Assembly (NCBI RefSeq): GCF_003387475.1
Contig: NZ_QUNO01000037.1
Location: forward strand, 1 to 52,339
Origin: Kutzneria buriramensis
GTDB taxonomy: Bacteria; Actinomycetota; Actinomycetes; Mycobacteriales; Pseudonocardiaceae
DNA length: 52,339 nucleotides
Direction of reading: 5' to 3'
Shown here one piece after another: positions 24,803 to 33,210 of this stretch. The notes beneath the pieces are model-generated. The model saw only the letters and a program-made list of their open reading frames with translations. It was not told the origin of the DNA and did no database searches. The translations under genes and the position numbers were made by a program. The first letter of the stretch is position 1; the number at the start of each line of letters is the position of its first letter.

Positions 24803-25609
24803 TCAGGTACGAGCGCCGTCCAAAGCCGTCTGGCAGGCGCACTCGAACGCCTCCGGCAGCGCCTCCACCAGCCGCCGCACGATGTCCAGCACCCGGCCGG
24901 AGTCGGCGTTGAAGGCCTTGAGCACGTTCTCGTGCGACACGATCTCGGCGTGCTCGTCGCCCACGATCTCGGCCGCGGCCACGTCGTAGTCGGTGATGTA
25001 CGACAGGTTCGCGTAGCAGAGCTGCAGTTCCCGGGCCAGCACGACCTCGGGGTACTGGGTCATGTTCACCAGGTGCCAGCCCTGAGAGCTGAACCACCGA
25101 CTCTCCGCGGCGGTGGAGAACCTCGGTCCCTGGATCACCACCACGGTGCCCTCGCGGTGTACGGTCGCGTCGGCGTCGGCGAGCGCCTTGTCCGCCAGGT
25201 CCCGGATCCGCCCGCAGTACGGGTGGGCGGAGCTGATGTGCGCTGCCTGGCTGCCCTTGAAGAACGTGTCCGGCCGGCCCCACGTCCGGTCCACGAACTG
25301 GTCGACCAGCACGAAGTCGCCCTTGCGGTAGTCCCGCTGCAGGCTGCCGACGGTGTTGAACGCCACCACCTGGCGGACCCCTATCTCCCGCAGCGCCCAC
25401 AGGTTGGCCCGGTATGGCACGTCCGAGGGCAGGTGGTCGTGGTTGCGTCCGTGCCGCGGCACGAACGCAACCTGCCGGCCGGACACCGTGGCGATGCTGA
25501 TCGGCGCACTGGTCGGCCCGTACGGAGTGTCGACGACCACGTCCTCGGCGTCCTCCAGGAACCTGTAGAAGCCGGTGCCGCCGATGATCGCGATGGATGC
25601 TTGCGCCAT
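24803..25609 (-). CDS. S-methyl-5'-thioadenosine phosphorylase-type nucleoside phosphorylase
   Basis: A 268-residue PNP/MTAP-family enzyme that would phosphorolyse, or form in reverse, an adenine N-glycosidic bond. GGTGFY is at residues 10-15, phosphate-binding RHGRNH at 52-57, substrate motif NMTQYPEVVLARE at 182-194, and TDYD at 206-209. The two aspartates of TDYD are the human-MTAP-type 6-aminopurine recognition signature, so adenine is the expected base. ATG 25609 has a GGGAGGAAT site. As part of a cluster with a kinase, a mutase and phosphatases it may act on a pathway-specific sugar or carbocycle, or salvage MTA/5'-deoxyadenosine. The second is the conservative reading. Confidence 0.88.
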   Translation of the reverse strand: MAQASIAIIGGTGFYRFLEDAEDVVVDTPYGPTSAPISIATVSGRQVAFVPRHGRNHDHLPSDVPYRANLWALREIGVRQVVAFNTVGSLQRDYRKGDFVLVDQFVDRTWGRPDTFFKGSQAAHISSAHPYCGRIRDLADKALADADATVHREGTVVVIQGPRFSTAAESRWFSSQGWHLVNMTQYPEVVLARELQLCYANLSYITDYDVAAAEIVGDEHAEIVSHENVLKAFNADSGRVLDIVRRLVEALPEAFECACQTALDGART

Positions 25610-25635
25610 AACCGATTCCTCCCAGCTGTAGCGGA

Positions 25636-27012
25636 TTACTGACGTTGCAGGCGGGTCTCGACGGCCGCGACGACCGCGTCCGCCACGACCGGGACGGCGA
25701 GTTCGCCGTACACCCGCACGCCCCCTTCCGTCGACGACGGGCGCAGCAGCAGCCACTGCCCGCCGGGGAGCCAAAACTTGATGCCGTCGATGTCGGTGAT
25801 CTCTTCGACGGACTCGACAAGCCCGTTGTCACGCAGGGATTCGAGCCCGATCCGCTGCAGCGGGCCTGGGTCGGAACCACCGTCCACCCTGGACTCGAAC
25901 GGATGCAGGCCACCGACCCGATGCCGCAAGTCGTCGACCAGCTCGGCAAGGCCGAGACCGGTGTCCTGGAGCAGCTCAGCGACCAGCGCCAGCGCGGCGA
26001 GCGGGTCCCGGTCCAGGCCGTGCTCGACGAAGCAGAGATCACCGACACCACCACCGGCGGCGTCCACTCGACCTGACGCGAGCATCGGCGACAGGTGCTT
26101 GAAGCCCACGCCCAGCTCAATCACCGGCATCCCCAGCCACGACGCCACCCGCCGCACGGCGGTGCCGGTCGCGACCGTGACGGCGACTCCAGTCCCGGCC
26201 CGGCCGGTCCTGCGGTGCCGGTGTTCCAGCAGCAGGCCCAGTAGCTCCGCCGGCTGCACGGTGCGCCCCCGACCGTCGATGAGGAAGACCCGGTCGCCGT
26301 CCCCGTCGAGGACCACGCCGAGGTCCGCGCCGGTGGCCAGGACCCGTTCGCAGGCCCGGCGCCGGGACGCCGGCAGCGCCGGATCCGGTGTGAGTCCGCC
26401 GAAATCGGGATCGGGCCAGGAGCCGATCCGGTCCACCGCCCAGTTCAGCCGTCCGCACAGCCGCACGACCGTTCCGGAGGCGATGCCACCGAGGCCGTCT
26501 AGCACGACCCGCAACGGCCGCCGCGGAATCGACGGCAGCTTGCCCAGCACGTCGGCCACGTGCGCGCTGACCAGTTCGTCGGCGTCCATCGCGTCGACGG
26601 CGATCCCGTCCAGGGCTCCGGACCAGACCGGGGCCGCGTCGATGGCTCGTTCCAGGTCTGCGACAGGGGGACAGCCCGGACTGAGCTTGATCTTGACGCC
26701 ATTCCACGACGCCGGGTTGTGGCTGGCAGTCACCAACACCGCCAGGTCGGCGTGGCCCAGCCGGACCGCGGCGGTGGCGGTCGGCGTCGGCAGATGCGGC
26801 ACCAGCCGAACCTCCGCAGCGCCGGCCGCTGCCGCCGATCGCGCCACAACCTCGCCGGCCGCCGCGCCGTACCGCCGCCCGTCGTAACCGACCAGCACCT
26901 GTTTCCCGCCGGAAACCGCGACAATGCGGCCGGCCAACTCCCCCGCGCTCACCGGGGTGAAACCCTGGCCGATGATTCCGCGCCACCCGTCTGCACTTGA
27001 CCGAAGCCTCAC
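25636..27012 (-). CDS. phosphoglucomutase/phosphomannomutase-family enzyme
   Basis: A 458-residue alpha-D-phosphohexomutase. The catalytic serine is Ser97 in TASHNP (95-100); the metal loop is DGDGDR at 236-241; the sugar-binding region is GVGFKHLSP; the phosphate loop is RPSSTEGGVRVYGE near the C-terminus, where RPSGTEP is usual. Such enzymes move phosphate between C6 (or C5) and C1 of a sugar. The GTG at 27012 overlaps the PfkB stop (GTGA). In this chain it would convert a kinase product into a 1-phosphate suitable for the phosphorylase just downstream. That ordering is inference. Confidence 0.88.
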   Translation of the reverse strand: MRLRSSADGWRGIIGQGFTPVSAGELAGRIVAVSGGKQVLVGYDGRRYGAAAGEVVARSAAAAGAAEVRLVPHLPTPTATAAVRLGHADLAVLVTASHNPASWNGVKIKLSPGCPPVADLERAIDAAPVWSGALDGIAVDAMDADELVSAHVADVLGKLPSIPRRPLRVVLDGLGGIASGTVVRLCGRLNWAVDRIGSWPDPDFGGLTPDPALPASRRRACERVLATGADLGVVLDGDGDRVFLIDGRGRTVQPAELLGLLLEHRHRRTGRAGTGVAVTVATGTAVRRVASWLGMPVIELGVGFKHLSPMLASGRVDAAGGGVGDLCFVEHGLDRDPLAALALVAELLQDTGLGLAELVDDLRHRVGGLHPFESRVDGGSDPGPLQRIGLESLRDNGLVESVEEITDIDGIKFWLPGGQWLLLRPSSTEGGVRVYGELAVPVVADAVVAAVETRLQRQ

Positions 27013-27905
27013 AGCGGACTCACCTCTGTCAGGTCGTCGACGCTCGCCAGCCGAGCCCGCGCACCCACCGCGCCGACCGCCAGGGCGCCGCTGCGGTTGG
27101 CGGCTTCCAGCCGCTCAGTCGGCTCCAGACCGGCAAGTAACGCCAGCAGGTACGCGGCAGCGAATGCATCGCCGGCGCCGGTCGGATCGACCACCGGCAC
27201 CGGTTGCACGGGCACCTGCCACTCGGTGCCGTGGTGCCGAAGCAGCGATCCCTCCGCGCCGAGCGTCACCACGACCTGCGTGGCCACGGCCGGCGTGGCG
27301 GCGAGCAGCCGATACTCGGCCCGGTTCAGGAACAGGGCATCGCAGTGCGGGACGATGTCGCCGGCCAGAGGATCACCGGCGTAGACGCCGCCGGGCGTCC
27401 ACGCCAGCAGAGGCGGCGCGTCCAGCCGGCCGATCGCGTCGACTGTGGCGTACAACGCCTCGACGCTCGGGTCGAACAGCAGCACGGCGTCGAATTCCCC
27501 CGCCACCAAAGCCAGTACGTCCTCCGCGCCGAGCAAGTCGTTGGCGCCGCGGCAGAGCAGCATGTAGTGGCGGTCGCCGAACACCGGGATCACCACTCGG
27601 CCGGTCGGCTCGGCCGCGAACCGGCGTACGCCCGTCACGTCGATGCCGCGGTCGCGCAGGTCCGCGAGCAGCAGATCCCCGTCCGCGTCCACACCGACGG
27701 CCGCCGACAGCGCGACGGACAGCCCGAGCGCGGCCAACGCCGACGCGCAGTTACCGGCATGCCCGCCGACTTCTGTAGTGACCTTGCGCACGAGGGTGGC
27801 GCCCTCGTCACCGGGCTCCGAGTCCGCGTGCAGGATCAGGTCCACGTTCAGCGACCCGATCACCAGCACCCGGGCCCGGGCGGCGGTGTCGGCGAGCGCG
27901 CTCAC
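27009..27905 (-). CDS. PfkB-family carbohydrate/nucleoside kinase
   Basis: A 298-residue ribokinase-fold kinase. The N-terminal signature is VLVIGSLNVDLILHADSEPG with GGHAGNCASALAALG at 47-61 (substrate side); the C-terminal anion hole and catalytic Asp are in VVDPTGAGDAFAAAYLLALL near residue 245. It phosphorylates a primary hydroxyl of a sugar, nucleoside or cyclitol using ATP. The GTG at 27905 overlaps the Rid gene stop. Its next-door mutase suggests a 5- or 6-phosphate product that is isomerised to the 1-phosphate. The substrate is not predictable. Confidence 0.88.
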   Translation of the reverse strand: MSALADTAARARVLVIGSLNVDLILHADSEPGDEGATLVRKVTTEVGGHAGNCASALAALGLSVALSAAVGVDADGDLLLADLRDRGIDVTGVRRFAAEPTGRVVIPVFGDRHYMLLCRGANDLLGAEDVLALVAGEFDAVLLFDPSVEALYATVDAIGRLDAPPLLAWTPGGVYAGDPLAGDIVPHCDALFLNRAEYRLLAATPAVATQVVVTLGAEGSLLRHHGTEWQVPVQPVPVVDPTGAGDAFAAAYLLALLAGLEPTERLEAANRSGALAVGAVGARARLASVDDLTEVSPL

Positions 27906-28300
27906 CCCTGGACCACCGCGACGCCGCTGATCTCCACCAGGCAGCCGTCCTCCGCCAGCCTGGACACTTCGACCAGCGTGCTGGCCGGTCCCGGCTCGGC
28001 CAGCACACGGTTGCGGACGCCCGAAACAGCCTGGAAGTCCCGTTTCACGTCAACCACGTAGACGATGACGCTGACCAGGTCGGCCAGGATGCCGCCGGCC
28101 TCGGCCAGCACCTGGCGGAGGCGTTCGAACACCACCTCGGTCTGGCCGGCGGCGTCGCCCGGGTGCAGCACGGCGCCGTCGGCGTCGGTGGCGACCTGGC
28201 CGCTGACGAAAACCAGCCCGTCCACCGAAACCCCCGGCGAGTACCGGCCGATCGGCTTGGAGTGTCCGGCGGGGATCAGGGCCCGCACGGTCGAAGTCAT
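27902..28300 (-). CDS. Rid-family (YjgF/UK114) protein lacking the catalytic arginine
   Basis: A 132-residue Rid-fold protein (SKPIGRYSPGVSVDGLVFVS, GQVATDADGAVLHPGDAAGQ, LVSVIVYVVDVKRDF). In RidA the imine-hydrolysing Arg sits in a PARS(C/T)VEV stretch; the equivalent here reads PASTLVEV, with no Arg. Rid subfamilies 4-7 also lack this Arg and are not imine deaminases, and the chorismatase enzymes share the wider fold, so another function, such as a cyclase, hydrolase or tautomerase on a pathway intermediate, is possible. ATG 28300 overlaps the SDR stop (ATGA). Confidence 0.82.
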   Translation of the reverse strand: MTSTVRALIPAGHSKPIGRYSPGVSVDGLVFVSGQVATDADGAVLHPGDAAGQTEVVFERLRQVLAEAGGILADLVSVIVYVVDVKRDFQAVSGVRNRVLAEPGPASTLVEVSRLAEDGCLVEISGVAVVQG

Positions 28301-29028
28301 GTCTGCATCCCCTCCGGGAACGGTCCGTACGACGTGGTCATCGCCGCCAACTGGACCTGTCTGATCTCGACGTTGGCGGGCAGCTCGAACAGCCCGCCAA
28401 TCACCTCCGCGACCTCCGCCGCGGACAGCGCCCCCGGCCGGTCGCCCGGCGAGGCGGCCTCGTGCGCGCCCCGGAAGCACGTGTCCACCCGGCTCGGCAG
28501 CAGCGAACTCACCCGCACGCCACGCGGCCGCAGTTCGCGGCGGGCCACCTCAAGCAGTGCCGACATGCCGGCCTTGGCCGCCGTGTAGGCCGCCCGTTCC
28601 GGGAACGGGTACAGCACCGAATCGGACAGCACCCCGACGACGATCCCGCCGGGCCGGGCGGTGAGCAGTGGCAACACGGCGGTCAGCACGTGAAACGGGC
28701 CGTCCAGATTGACGCTGATGGCACCGCGCCACTCCGCCAGATCGATCTGCCCCAACGGCCGCCAGACGCCGTGGCCGGCGTTGAGCACCAACCCCGCCAA
28801 CCGGTCGATCCCGGCCGGCAGCGCGGCCCGCACCTGCGCCGCATCGGCCACGTCCACCGTCGCCGTCACCACCTTGGCGCCAGCGGCCCGAGCTGCTTCC
28901 GCCGTCAGCGCCGACGCCGTCCGTGCCCACAGCACGAGGTCGAACCCCTTACGGGCCAACGACTCCGCCGTTGCCGCGCCGATGCCCCGCGACGCCCCGG
29001 TGATCAGCACCCAGCCGCGCCGGGTCAC
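28297..29028 (-). CDS. short-chain dehydrogenase/reductase
   Basis: A 243-residue classical SDR. The cofactor loop is LITGASRGIGAATAESLARK (residues 8-27); LVLNAGHGVW is the NNAG-equivalent; the catalytic Ser lies in VVGVLSDSVLYPF and YTAAKAG supplies Tyr and Lys. The Arg just after strand 2 (VLWARTAS) hints at NADP(H) preference. GTG/ATG overlaps link it to the genes on both sides (start codon overlaps the stop of the DJ-1 gene). It is one of three dehydrogenase-type enzymes in the cyclitol half of the cluster. Confidence 0.9.
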   Translation of the reverse strand: MTRRGWVLITGASRGIGAATAESLARKGFDLVLWARTASALTAEAARAAGAKVVTATVDVADAAQVRAALPAGIDRLAGLVLNAGHGVWRPLGQIDLAEWRGAISVNLDGPFHVLTAVLPLLTARPGGIVVGVLSDSVLYPFPERAAYTAAKAGMSALLEVARRELRPRGVRVSSLLPSRVDTCFRGAHEAASPGDRPGALSAAEVAEVIGGLFELPANVEIRQVQLAAMTTSYGPFPEGMQT

Positions 29029-29588
29029 GACGGGACCCGTCCCGGCAAGATCTCCGTTCGTGCCGAGACAGCGTCCACCGTGTCCGGCGCGAACTCGGCC
29101 AGCACCCGGAACGCGATGTCCACTGCCTTCACGGAGGCCTGCCGATCGCCGCCGACGGACCGGAGCTGCCCGTCCCGCACCAGACCCGTGACCACCTCGC
29201 CGACCGGATACCCGGCCAGCAGCGTCCGCTTGTTCCGGTGCACGGCCAGCCGTCGCCCCGCAGCCAATCCCGCGGCCGCCACGAGCAGCGCGCCCGAGCA
29301 GACGGAAAACACGGCCGTGCCACGGGATCCTGCCGCCCGGAGCACGTGGAGCAGCTCCGGGTCGGCGGCTGCGTCCCGTGCCCCACGCCCGCCAGGAACG
29401 ACGAGCGCGTCGGCATCAGCGGCGACCGACAGCCCGTCGGTGGCCGCGAACAGGATCCCCGCCGAGCCGGTGACCTGCGGTCGGGCCGCGGTGATCCGGG
29501 CGTCGACGGCCTTCGCCAGCACCGCGTACGCCCCGAACAGGTCGAGCTCGTCGACGCCCGGATAGGCGAGGAGCACCACCCGGGTCAC
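29025..29588 (-). CDS. DJ-1/PfpI family protein
   Basis: A 187-residue DJ-1/PfpI (isocyanide hydratase-like) protein. It opens VTRVVLLAYPGVDELDLFGA with the conserved Glu near residue 13, and has the nucleophile elbow TAVFSVCSGALLVAAAGLAA with the reactive Cys. Family members include isocyanide hydratases, glyoxalase III-like enzymes and amidotransferase-like domains. Start GTG 29588 overlaps the stop of the inositol-phosphate-synthase-like gene (GTGA). Its presence in this operon is unusual; a pathway hydratase or lyase role, or detoxification of a reactive carbonyl, is possible. Confidence 0.82.
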   Translation of the reverse strand: MTRVVLLAYPGVDELDLFGAYAVLAKAVDARITAARPQVTGSAGILFAATDGLSVAADADALVVPGGRGARDAAADPELLHVLRAAGSRGTAVFSVCSGALLVAAAGLAAGRRLAVHRNKRTLLAGYPVGEVVTGLVRDGQLRSVGGDRQASVKAVDIAFRVLAEFAPDTVDAVSARTEILPGRVPS

Positions 29589-30670
29589 TGGCCGGCCGTG
29601 GCTTCGGCGAGCTCGGAAACCGTGTCCAGGACCCGGAAACTGGCCTCGATGTCCTCGTCGGAATACGACGGGTGGCCGCCCGCCGGCGACTTCAGGATCC
29701 GCACGGCCGCCGCGGCGAAGCCGCCGACGCCGGCCCGCCGCGACGCCGCCGCGATCCGGATCAGGTCGATGATCACGCCCGCCGCGTTGCTGGAGTCCTG
29801 CACCTGCAACTTGAGGTCCAGCGACACCGGCGTGCCGGCCCAGCCCTGGCCCTCGATGTTGAGGATCGCCACCTTGTGGTCCTTGAGGTGCGCGACGAAG
29901 CCAGCGGACGGGATCACCTCGACGTTGCCGGTGTCCACGCCGTCCTGGGCCAGCGCGTTGAGCTTGGACTGTCGCTTGCTCGCGCCCTGCTCCCGCAGGT
30001 TGCGGAAGTCCTCGTTGCCGCCGAAGTTCAGCTGGTACGAGCTGGTCAGGGTGAGGCCGCGCTGGCTGAGCAGACCGAGCAGCGCCCGGTGCACCACCGA
30101 GGTGCCGAGGTGGCTGGCCAGGTCGTCGCCGATCAGCGGCACGCCGGCCTGCTCGTAAGCGGCGAGCAGCTCCGGCGACCGCGCTACCAGCTCGGGGGTG
30201 CAGTTGACGAACGCGACCCCGGCGGCCAGTGCCGCGCGGGCGTAGGCAGTGGCCGCCCACTGCAGGCCGGTCGGCAGCGAGTACAGCAGCACCTCGGCGT
30301 CGCTCTCCCGCAGCCGCTGGACCACTCGGCGGAACGCGGGCGAGGTCTCGTCGACGTCCTTTTCGGACAGTCCGGGGTCCACCCCCACATCCACCGCCGG
30401 CAGTTCGCCGGCCAGCAGGGGGTAGTTGTTCGGTTCGGCCAGCACGGCCTGGTGGAACTCGCGGCCCACCTTGTTCGGGTGCGGGTCGAAGGCGGCAACG
30501 AAGCGCAGGTCACTCACCCCGAGGCCGCCGATCCGCGGCCGCTTCACGCCGGGGAATTCAGATTCGGCGATTCCCTGTGCGCTCATCCGACGGTACAGCT
30601 CGGCGCCTTGGAACAGCGCGGAAATGTTGTTGCCGACGCCCGCGACGGCAAGACGAAGCGAAGCCACCAT
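29585..30670 (-). CDS. myo-inositol-1-phosphate synthase paralogue (cyclitol phosphate synthase)
   Basis: A 361-residue Ino1-type enzyme. Classical members oxidise glucose 6-phosphate with bound NAD, close a six-membered ring by aldol reaction and reduce it. NAD-binding LAVAGVGNNISALFQG lies at residues 6-21; ADHxPN-like AAFDPHPNKVG near 60; IGDDLASHLGTSVVHRALLG, QLNFGGNEDFRNL, LKDHKVAILNIEGQGW and DSSNAAGVIIDLIR keep the catalytic Lys residues. It differs clearly from housekeeping actinobacterial Ino1 (GVGNNISALFQG instead of GVGNCASSLVQG). ATG 30670 with GGAAGG site is chosen over an upstream Met. Ari2 of aristeromycin biosynthesis is a paralogue that makes a five-membered cyclitol phosphate, so the ring size here is open. 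Confidence 0.86.
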   Translation of the reverse strand: MVASLRLAVAGVGNNISALFQGAELYRRMSAQGIAESEFPGVKRPRIGGLGVSDLRFVAAFDPHPNKVGREFHQAVLAEPNNYPLLAGELPAVDVGVDPGLSEKDVDETSPAFRRVVQRLRESDAEVLLYSLPTGLQWAATAYARAALAAGVAFVNCTPELVARSPELLAAYEQAGVPLIGDDLASHLGTSVVHRALLGLLSQRGLTLTSSYQLNFGGNEDFRNLREQGASKRQSKLNALAQDGVDTGNVEVIPSAGFVAHLKDHKVAILNIEGQGWAGTPVSLDLKLQVQDSSNAAGVIIDLIRIAAASRRAGVGGFAAAAVRILKSPAGGHPSYSDEDIEASFRVLDTVSELAEATAGQ

Positions 30671-30746
30671 CACACACCTTCCCACAATCAGGTCGATTCG
30701 GCCGGCAAAAACCCGCCGGCATTACGGGAGCTGTCGCGAATAAGGG

Positions 30747-31745
30747 TCATCCAGCGACGACGGACGGCGCGCCGCAACCGCGGCGCATCGCGTCGTCGAG
30801 CAGAACCTGAGCCCGGTAGCCGTCCTCGAAATCGGCCACCGAATTCGAGTCGAGCAGGGCCCGATAGGGATTCATCGAGTTCGGGCCGAACCGCGCGGTC
30901 TCCGCCCCGCCGTCGGCAGTGGTGACGGCGAGCGTGGCGCTGCCGTCCTCCGAGTTCGCGCGGACCTCGGCGACGCCGCCGGCGCCCTGCGCCACGATCC
31001 GCACCTCGCGGCGTCCGGTCGACACCCGGGACACCAGCACCCGCGACCGGGTCGGGCCCGCGTCGTCGGCGAGCAGCACCTCGGCGATGTCCTCGGTCTC
31101 GGCGGCCAGGGTCAGGCCGTCGAACGCGCGCCGCGGATACATCACGGTGGCCGAGCCGTGCACCACCGACCATCGGCCCGGCGCGAGCCAGCGCAGCAGG
31201 TCGAACAGGTGAACGCCCTGGTCACCGAGGGTGCCGGCGCCAGCCGAGGCCAGTCGGTGCCGCCACGGCCACGAGGTCGTCGGGCCAGCCAGGAAGTCGT
31301 GGTGGAACTCCAGGTCCACGCGAGCCAGCGGGCCGAGCGGCCCGGCGCACAACTCGCGGAGCCGATCGAACGCCGGGTTCGCTCGCCACTGGAAGGTGAT
31401 CATGGCAGAGGCCGCCCGGCCGCGCCGCGCGAGCCGCGCCGCCGAGTCGACGTCGGTAGTGAGCGGCTTGTCCGTGACGACGGTGAGGCCGGCGTCCAGG
31501 CCGAGGCCGATCAACTCCTCATGGGTGTCCGGCGGGCTGGCCACCGCGATCGCGTCGATGCCGCCGTCGGCGATCACCTTCGCCACGTCGTCACTGGTCC
31601 GCGGCACGTCGAATCGGCGGGCCAACTCACGGGCCCGGGTCGCGTTGTTCCGATAACAGAGCGCCTCGACGGTCACGCCGTCGCACTCGGCCAACCAGCT
31701 CAGATGATTTGCGCCGAATCCGGCTCCGATCACCGCGAAACGCAC
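30747..31745 (-). CDS. Gfo/Idh/MocA-family oxidoreductase
   Basis: A 332-residue NAD(P)-dependent oxidoreductase of the glucose-fructose oxidoreductase/inositol dehydrogenase family. The dinucleotide fold begins VIGAGFGANHLSW; the catalytic Lys is in VVTDKPLTTD (the EKP-equivalent, about residue 93); the substrate domain carries GAGTLGDQGVHLFDLLRW with Asp and His placed as in the family. The start is GTG 31745. Members commonly oxidise a ring hydroxyl of inositols, which fits a position directly upstream of the cyclitol-phosphate synthase. The 76-base gap to that gene contains a small GCCGGC stem-loop. Confidence 0.88.
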   Translation of the reverse strand: MRFAVIGAGFGANHLSWLAECDGVTVEALCYRNNATRARELARRFDVPRTSDDVAKVIADGGIDAIAVASPPDTHEELIGLGLDAGLTVVTDKPLTTDVDSAARLARRGRAASAMITFQWRANPAFDRLRELCAGPLGPLARVDLEFHHDFLAGPTTSWPWRHRLASAGAGTLGDQGVHLFDLLRWLAPGRWSVVHGSATVMYPRRAFDGLTLAAETEDIAEVLLADDAGPTRSRVLVSRVSTGRREVRIVAQGAGGVAEVRANSEDGSATLAVTTADGGAETARFGPNSMNPYRALLDSNSVADFEDGYRAQVLLDDAMRRGCGAPSVVAG

Positions 31746-31875
31746 AGAAATTCCCTAATGCGGGCGAGAGCACACAATTCGAACCCCCCAGTTCGTCGCG
31801 TATTGTCAGCGACAGTAGGCACCGCGCCGCGAATCCGCAAGAGCGTCCCGGCGACGCGTGGACGAAATCCTCGGC

Positions 31876-33072
31876 TCAGTTGGGTTCCGGCGAGGGCTGC
31901 GGGCGCAGCGCCGGCACCGACGCGGCCACCAGGACGACCAAGAAGCCGGCGGTGGCAGCCAGCCCGGCCACCACGAACGCCCCGCGCAGGCCGCCGACGG
32001 GCAGCACCGACCCCACGATCGCCGAGCCGATCGCGCTGCCACCAAGGAAAACCGCCGTCACCCAGGCGAACGCCTCGGTGACCGTGCCGCGCGGCGCGAT
32101 CTTGCCGATCAGCACGAAGCCACACGTGAGCACCGGAGCCAGGCCGAAGCCGGCGACCGCCATGAGCGCCACGGTGCCGGCCGCGCCGAGCATGAACACC
32201 AGCGGCCAGGTGCAGACCGCCAGCCCCAGCACCAGAAACACCATGCGCCGCAACGGATCCCCGGACCAGTTCCGCGCGCCGTAGCCGAGGCCGCCGATCA
32301 AGCTGCCGAACGAGAAGGCCCCCAGCAGCACGCCGGAGAACCCGGGCAGGCCGGCCTGTTCCGCGTAGGCGACGGTCGCCACGTTCAACACTCCGACCAC
32401 GCCCCCGATGCACATCATGCCGAGCAGCACCATCAACAGCAGCCGGGACCGCAACGCACCGGCCCAGTCCCGGGCCCGCGGCTCGCCGCGCCAGGCGCGG
32501 ACCGGCCGGATGGACACGAACGTGGCGGCACCGGCGATGCCGAGCGTGCCGATGACCAGCAGCGCGGCCGTGGTCGAGGTCAGGGCGGCGAGCCCGACCA
32601 CCATCAGCGGCCCGGCCACGAACAGGATGTTCTGCAGGGCCGTGTCCAACGCGTAGGCAACCTCCACAGTGGACTCGTCCGGCAGCACGCTGGACCACAT
32701 GCTGCGCAGGGCCGGTTCGAGCGGCGGCATCAGGAAGCCGGCCAGCGCCACCCCGATCAGCGCCATCGGCAGCGAGTCCGCGCCGAGCACGGCCAGCAGC
32801 ACGAAGCCGAGTCCGGAGCCGATCGCGCCGCTCAGCAGCGTGACCAACTGCCCGCGCTGGTCCACGATCCGGCCGAGCACCGGGCCGCCGACCGCGGAGC
32901 AGAGGCCGTACAGTGCGGCGGCGGTGCCGACCTCGGCGTACGGCACGTCGTGCGCGCGCAGGAACAGAACGATAGCCAGTGCGCTCATGCCGTTGGGAAG
33001 GCGACCGAAGAAATTGCTGGAAAGCAGGCTCAGCGCGTGCGGCTGCGCGAGGCAGTGCAGGTACTTCCGCAT
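31876..33072 (-). CDS. MFS transporter (12 TM)
   Basis: A 398-residue major facilitator with about 12 helices, beginning MRKYLHCLAQPHALSLLSSN and carrying a motif-A-like VLGRIVDQRGQLV loop. The ATG at 33072 has a GGGGAA site; the longer open frame to 33282 would cover the divergent promoter region and is rejected. It is the most upstream gene of the minus-strand chain that includes the cyclitol-phosphate synthase (130 bases between it and the Gfo/Idh gene, where a CGAAC-GTTCG inverted repeat lies at 31780-31795). A product exporter is the likely role. Confidence 0.86.
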   Translation of the reverse strand: MRKYLHCLAQPHALSLLSSNFFGRLPNGMSALAIVLFLRAHDVPYAEVGTAAALYGLCSAVGGPVLGRIVDQRGQLVTLLSGAIGSGLGFVLLAVLGADSLPMALIGVALAGFLMPPLEPALRSMWSSVLPDESTVEVAYALDTALQNILFVAGPLMVVGLAALTSTTAALLVIGTLGIAGAATFVSIRPVRAWRGEPRARDWAGALRSRLLLMVLLGMMCIGGVVGVLNVATVAYAEQAGLPGFSGVLLGAFSFGSLIGGLGYGARNWSGDPLRRMVFLVLGLAVCTWPLVFMLGAAGTVALMAVAGFGLAPVLTCGFVLIGKIAPRGTVTEAFAWVTAVFLGGSAIGSAIVGSVLPVGGLRGAFVVAGLAATAGFLVVLVAASVPALRPQPSPEPN

Positions 33073-33210
33073 CGTTCCCCATTCCCCATCGGCGTCGACC
33101 TCGGCCATCGTTCCGCATGGGGCACCGAGGTTCAACGGCACGGTGGACACCTCGGACGCACCGGTGCGAGACTGCGTCAGCCCGGACTTTCTCGTCCGAT
33201 GCGCACAGTT

